DNA from: Jacaranda mimosifolia
Lineage: Eukaryota; Streptophyta; Magnoliopsida; Lamiales; Bignoniaceae
Reading direction: 5' to 3'
Length of the DNA: 64,000 bases
Assembly (NCBI GenBank): GCA_018894105.1
Contig: CM032131.1
Coordinates: 8,210,501 to 8,274,500, forward strand
Positions 61,318 through 64,000 of the stretch are shown here, piece by piece. Position numbers and translations under genes: made by a program. The notes under the pieces are model-generated. The model saw only the letters and a program-made list of their open reading frames with translations, was not told the DNA's origin and made no database searches. The first letter of the stretch is position 1. Every line of letters starts with the position of its first letter.

Positions 61318-62352
61318 TCAAATCAGCCAACCAAAAATATTTCTTGAATCGAAAGGTGAATTACTATTTTGTCCAAACATAGGATGCAGGGTGTCCCGGT
61401 TGAAGAAATCAGCCAATCTCCTCATCCTTTCTTTGGCCTTCTCAGAATCCAAATCACGTAAATGAAAAACATGGTTCTCCCCTTCCGCTTCATGGAACTC
61501 AACCGTACCCATCCACCCGCTCCGACCCAATACTTGAAAATAAGTCCATCCCCTGTCCTTCATTAAATCCTTCTCAGCCACAGAAACCAGCACTCTCCAG
61601 CACCCCAAACCCGCCAAACTCGACCCACATTCCACAACCGGGTTGATCCACGGATCATCACAACTCGGGCATGACGGGCAGACAAACGGCCACAACCGGT
61701 CCCCAAGCGCCTTCCCATCCGGATCCATTATCTCCGACCCGATAGGCTCCGCTCCCCAAAAATACGGATCCACCAATGCAATTCCCTTTATTTCCACATT
61801 TACCCCTGCTTCTTCCTTCCCAGCTGCCATCGCCAAGTTATGAACTATATTCCCGCCGGCGCTGTCGCCGGCAAGAAAGAGACACCGGAAATCCGCGTGC
61901 TGGTTCAAGATATCCTCCGGCCCATCTCCGTTACTATGAGAAGCCACCCAATGGAACGCAGCCCATGAATCCTCGTACGCAGTCGGAAGGGGGTGCTCCG
62001 GAGCCCTTCTGTAATGAACAGAAACTGCAATAACCTGGGATTCTGCTACGAGGGCATTAAGATAATTATGGTAGTGTGAAGTAGAAGGCGTGAACAAAAT
62101 GAATGCCCCTCCATGGAAATAAATAACAAGAGGGAGTTTCTGTTTTTTGCTGGTGAGTTTAGGGAGATAAATTCGGACATAAACTTCTGTTCCTGGGATT
62201 ATGCTTGGAATGTCTTTGGACAAAACGCCGGTTTTAGGATCAGTACCGGCGGGGATGGAGTCAGTTCCCATTAGTCTTTCGACGTGGCCATTTTTGTACA
62301 CTTTGACGTACGGGAGAAACTCGTAGTCGAGTTCGTCGTTGGTTGCAGCCAT
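61318..62352 (-). CDS. Plant carboxylesterase (CXE/HSL family), GID1- and HIDH-related
   Basis: A single exon of 344 residues, open from ATG to stop. It is an alpha/beta hydrolase of the hormone-sensitive-lipase group: oxyanion motif HGGAF at residues 80-84, nucleophile motif GDSAGG with Ser164, acid AEKD with Asp262, and base His294 in GENHVFH. The order and spacing are those of plant carboxylesterases. Ser rather than Thr at the nucleophile favours an active esterase over a hydroxyisoflavanone-dehydratase-type enzyme. The lack of introns is common in CXE genes; GID1 receptors usually replace the catalytic His, so it is not a GID1 receptor. The likely location is cytosolic, with no signal peptide seen. 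The C-terminus runs about 24 residues past the usual FFNRD-like end. Substrate unknown. Confidence 0.93.
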   Translation of the reverse strand: MAATNDELDYEFLPYVKVYKNGHVERLMGTDSIPAGTDPKTGVLSKDIPSIIPGTEVYVRIYLPKLTSKKQKLPLVIYFHGGAFILFTPSTSHYHNYLNALVAESQVIAVSVHYRRAPEHPLPTAYEDSWAAFHWVASHSNGDGPEDILNQHADFRCLFLAGDSAGGNIVHNLAMAAGKEEAGVNVEIKGIALVDPYFWGAEPIGSEIMDPDGKALGDRLWPFVCPSCPSCDDPWINPVVECGSSLAGLGCWRVLVSVAEKDLMKDRGWTYFQVLGRSGWMGTVEFHEAEGENHVFHLRDLDSEKAKERMRRLADFFNRDTLHPMFGQNSNSPFDSRNIFGWLI

Positions 62353-63010
62353 TGATTTGAGAGGAAGAAAGCAAGTTAGTTAATTTACCCAGTGGATATA
62401 TGTGATATTGTGTTGTTTTTCCTCCACACCTTTTGGTTATATGTTGATTAGGTGTATAGATGATGATGATGACGATGAGGGTGTGGAATGTTGTCATGAT
62501 TTTGTCCGCTTCTTCCAAGTTGAATTCATCCACAGGACGAAAACGAAACCACCCTCCATGAATTAAAGAATAGTTTTTCTTTTTCGTCTAAATTTTATTT
62601 GGTTAAAGTGACATAAGAAAAAGTAATGATACTTTTAATAAATTAAATAATAATATTTCATTTTAGCATTACTTGATTGATGTGAAATAAAAATAAGATG
62701 GTTAGACCCACAAATAACAAAATGTGTTTGATTTATCAAGTTTTAATAAAAATATTGCTTATTTTCGTTCGAGTACTGAAAATCATCTCTTTTAAAAATA
62801 AAAAAAATTACCATATTTATACCACTGATAATTGATTGAATGGCATGTTTTTCATATTTATAAAGGCAATATTAGAATTCAAATTCGAATTACTTTACTA
62901 TCTTCTTACAATGATGGAGTTTTGTTTTTAAGTAAAATAAAATATGCATGGATTGCATCAACAATTCTCAACGACACAGGGTTAAGCTTTAGTTTAAGTT
63001 TAAAATATAT
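62353..63010. other. Upstream region of the esterase gene and intergenic DNA
   Basis: The promoter of the minus-strand esterase lies here. A CATCATCATC-type run at 62459-62480 (plus: GATGATGATG) is in the probable leader. AT-rich sequence without recognised features follows from 62570. Confidence 0.45.
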
Positions 63011-63176
63011 GACTCAATCAATCTATCTCTCTTTATATATGCATCAAGTTAGAGATAACCACATTTATTACAAGATATGGTTTTATAGTGAATTGAGTGT
63101 AATCACTACACATCAATGGATTGAGGAGAAGTGGTAAATCCCGACCCACCCCCACCCCCACCCCCCCCAAAATCAA

Positions 63177-63223
<47 letters not shown>

Positions 63224-63345
63224 GCGTCAAGTTAGAGATAACTATATTTATTGTAAGATATAGTTTATAGTGAATCAAGTGTAATCACTATATCGTTCCA
63301 TTGAAGAGAAGTGATAATTCACCACCCAACACCCCCCACCTCTCT
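63011..63345. repeat. Two tandem copies of a 183-bp unit
   Basis: GCATCAAGTTAGAGATAACC at 63041 recurs as GCGTCAAGTTAGAGATAACT at 63224, 183 bases later. The copies share flanking phrases (CAATCAATCT before, GTGTAATCACTA and GAGAAGTG after). The second copy starts with an expanded (CT)n(TA)n microsatellite (63175-63222). A C-rich run at 63140-63168 ends the first copy. Confidence 0.85.
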
Positions 63346-64000
63346 TTCCCAACTCAATCCTTGGTTGGATCAGACACATTGCACTCAATCCAATTAAGAA
63401 TATCACTTAATCATCATCATGCTTTACAAGATATGGAGGCTCGATATCACGGCATTATCTCACAAGTTATTAGTATGTATTTAGTGGGGTATTTTGTCCT
63501 AAAAAAATATTTCAAAATGAGATTAAGAACGAAAATACTTATATTCAGGTCTCATTTTCCTCAATTTCTTGATATGCAATAAGATCCATATTAACATAAA
63601 CCCCTGTAATCTGGGTAAGTGCATCCACCATATGTGTTGGCAGATATTAGTAACTTTTTCGATACAAAAATGCAAATGAAATTTAGACGTTTCCTCAAAA
63701 GAATTTGGAGAAACAATTGATGAAAGAAGGTAACAACCTAGTTCTGTTTGATAGAGATTCATAACATAAGAAGTAAAGTTAGTTGCTCTTTATTCTATCA
63801 CCCTATAGTCTATCCTTCCACAAGATTTGAACTATGTTCTAGAGTTCCAGGTCATCCATGAATCTTTATCACTCTGCCACTCTTTTTCCATGACCAAGAA
63901 TCAGACGGAGACTTAGGTAGAGGAGGCAGCAGCAAAGCCTTCCGGCAAAGCCCAAATGGCCACCCTTCACAGTGAAACAACTCCAGATTAATGGACCGCT
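63346..64000. other. Right end of window, nothing recognised
   Basis: No coding frame with supporting motifs. From 63890 the sequence is more GC-rich (GGAGGCAGCAGCAAAGCC) and may be the edge of a gene or element that continues beyond the window. Confidence 0.4.

Overview
This window looks like nuclear DNA of a flowering plant, probably a eudicot. It is very AT-rich. Its genes are sparse and intron-bearing with GT-AG splice sites, and most of the rest is plant transposable elements (hAT, CACTA-like, Ty3/gypsy, Ty1/copia, MITEs) with many TA, GA and CA microsatellites. There is no bacterial operon structure, CRISPR array or rRNA. I could not identify the species.

Three protein-coding genes look intact. 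(1) A MATE-family efflux transporter on the minus strand (25803-29296): eight exons assemble into a 496-residue protein closest in my memory to Arabidopsis DTX27-type proteins. (2) A patatin-like lipid acyl hydrolase on the plus strand (49169-52273): seven exons, 396 residues, with the Ser-Asp dyad motifs present. (3) A single-exon plant carboxylesterase of the HSL/CXE family on the minus strand (61318-62352): 344 residues with a full catalytic triad. Two gene relics lie between the last two: a WRAP73-like WD-repeat pseudogene (about 57364-58450, minus) and the N-terminal end of a bHLH84/RSL-like factor (about 55770-56048, minus).

Layout. 1-1373: nothing recognised. 1382-5653: a complete hAT transposon with an 8-bp target duplication and a broken transposase gene. 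5662-11976: repeat-rich DNA with CACTA-type remnants. 13007-15975: first copy of a roughly 3-kb segmental duplication, holding a 661-bp hAT MITE. 17004-23606: a gypsy element with 1270-bp LTRs, 5-bp target duplication and gag-protease remnants but no reverse transcriptase or integrase. 24897-25329: a MITE. 25803-29296: the MATE gene, with a MITE upstream. 30223-41055: second copy of the segmental duplication, enlarged by a 5050-bp copia element (31570-36619) and a 3230-bp solo LTR (37792-41021). 41056-48000: unclassified repeats and a nested CACTA-like element. 49169-52273: the patatin-like gene. 52274-61317: repeats and pseudogenes. 61318-62352: the esterase. 62353-64000: microsatellites and a 183-bp tandem duplication.

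The intact genes do not form an evident pathway. The clearest story is structural. Two diverged copies of one non-coding segment flank the gypsy element and the MATE gene. Each copy carries insertions the other lacks, with target duplications that define the boundaries, so the order of events can be worked out: duplication first, then the hAT MITE in copy 1, and the copia element and the solo-LTR parent in copy 2. I saw no convincing new cellular system. The best leads are the duplication, the compact MATE intron largely made of microsatellite, the 194-bp tandem array inside the solo LTR, two perfect hairpins, and the paired gene relics.
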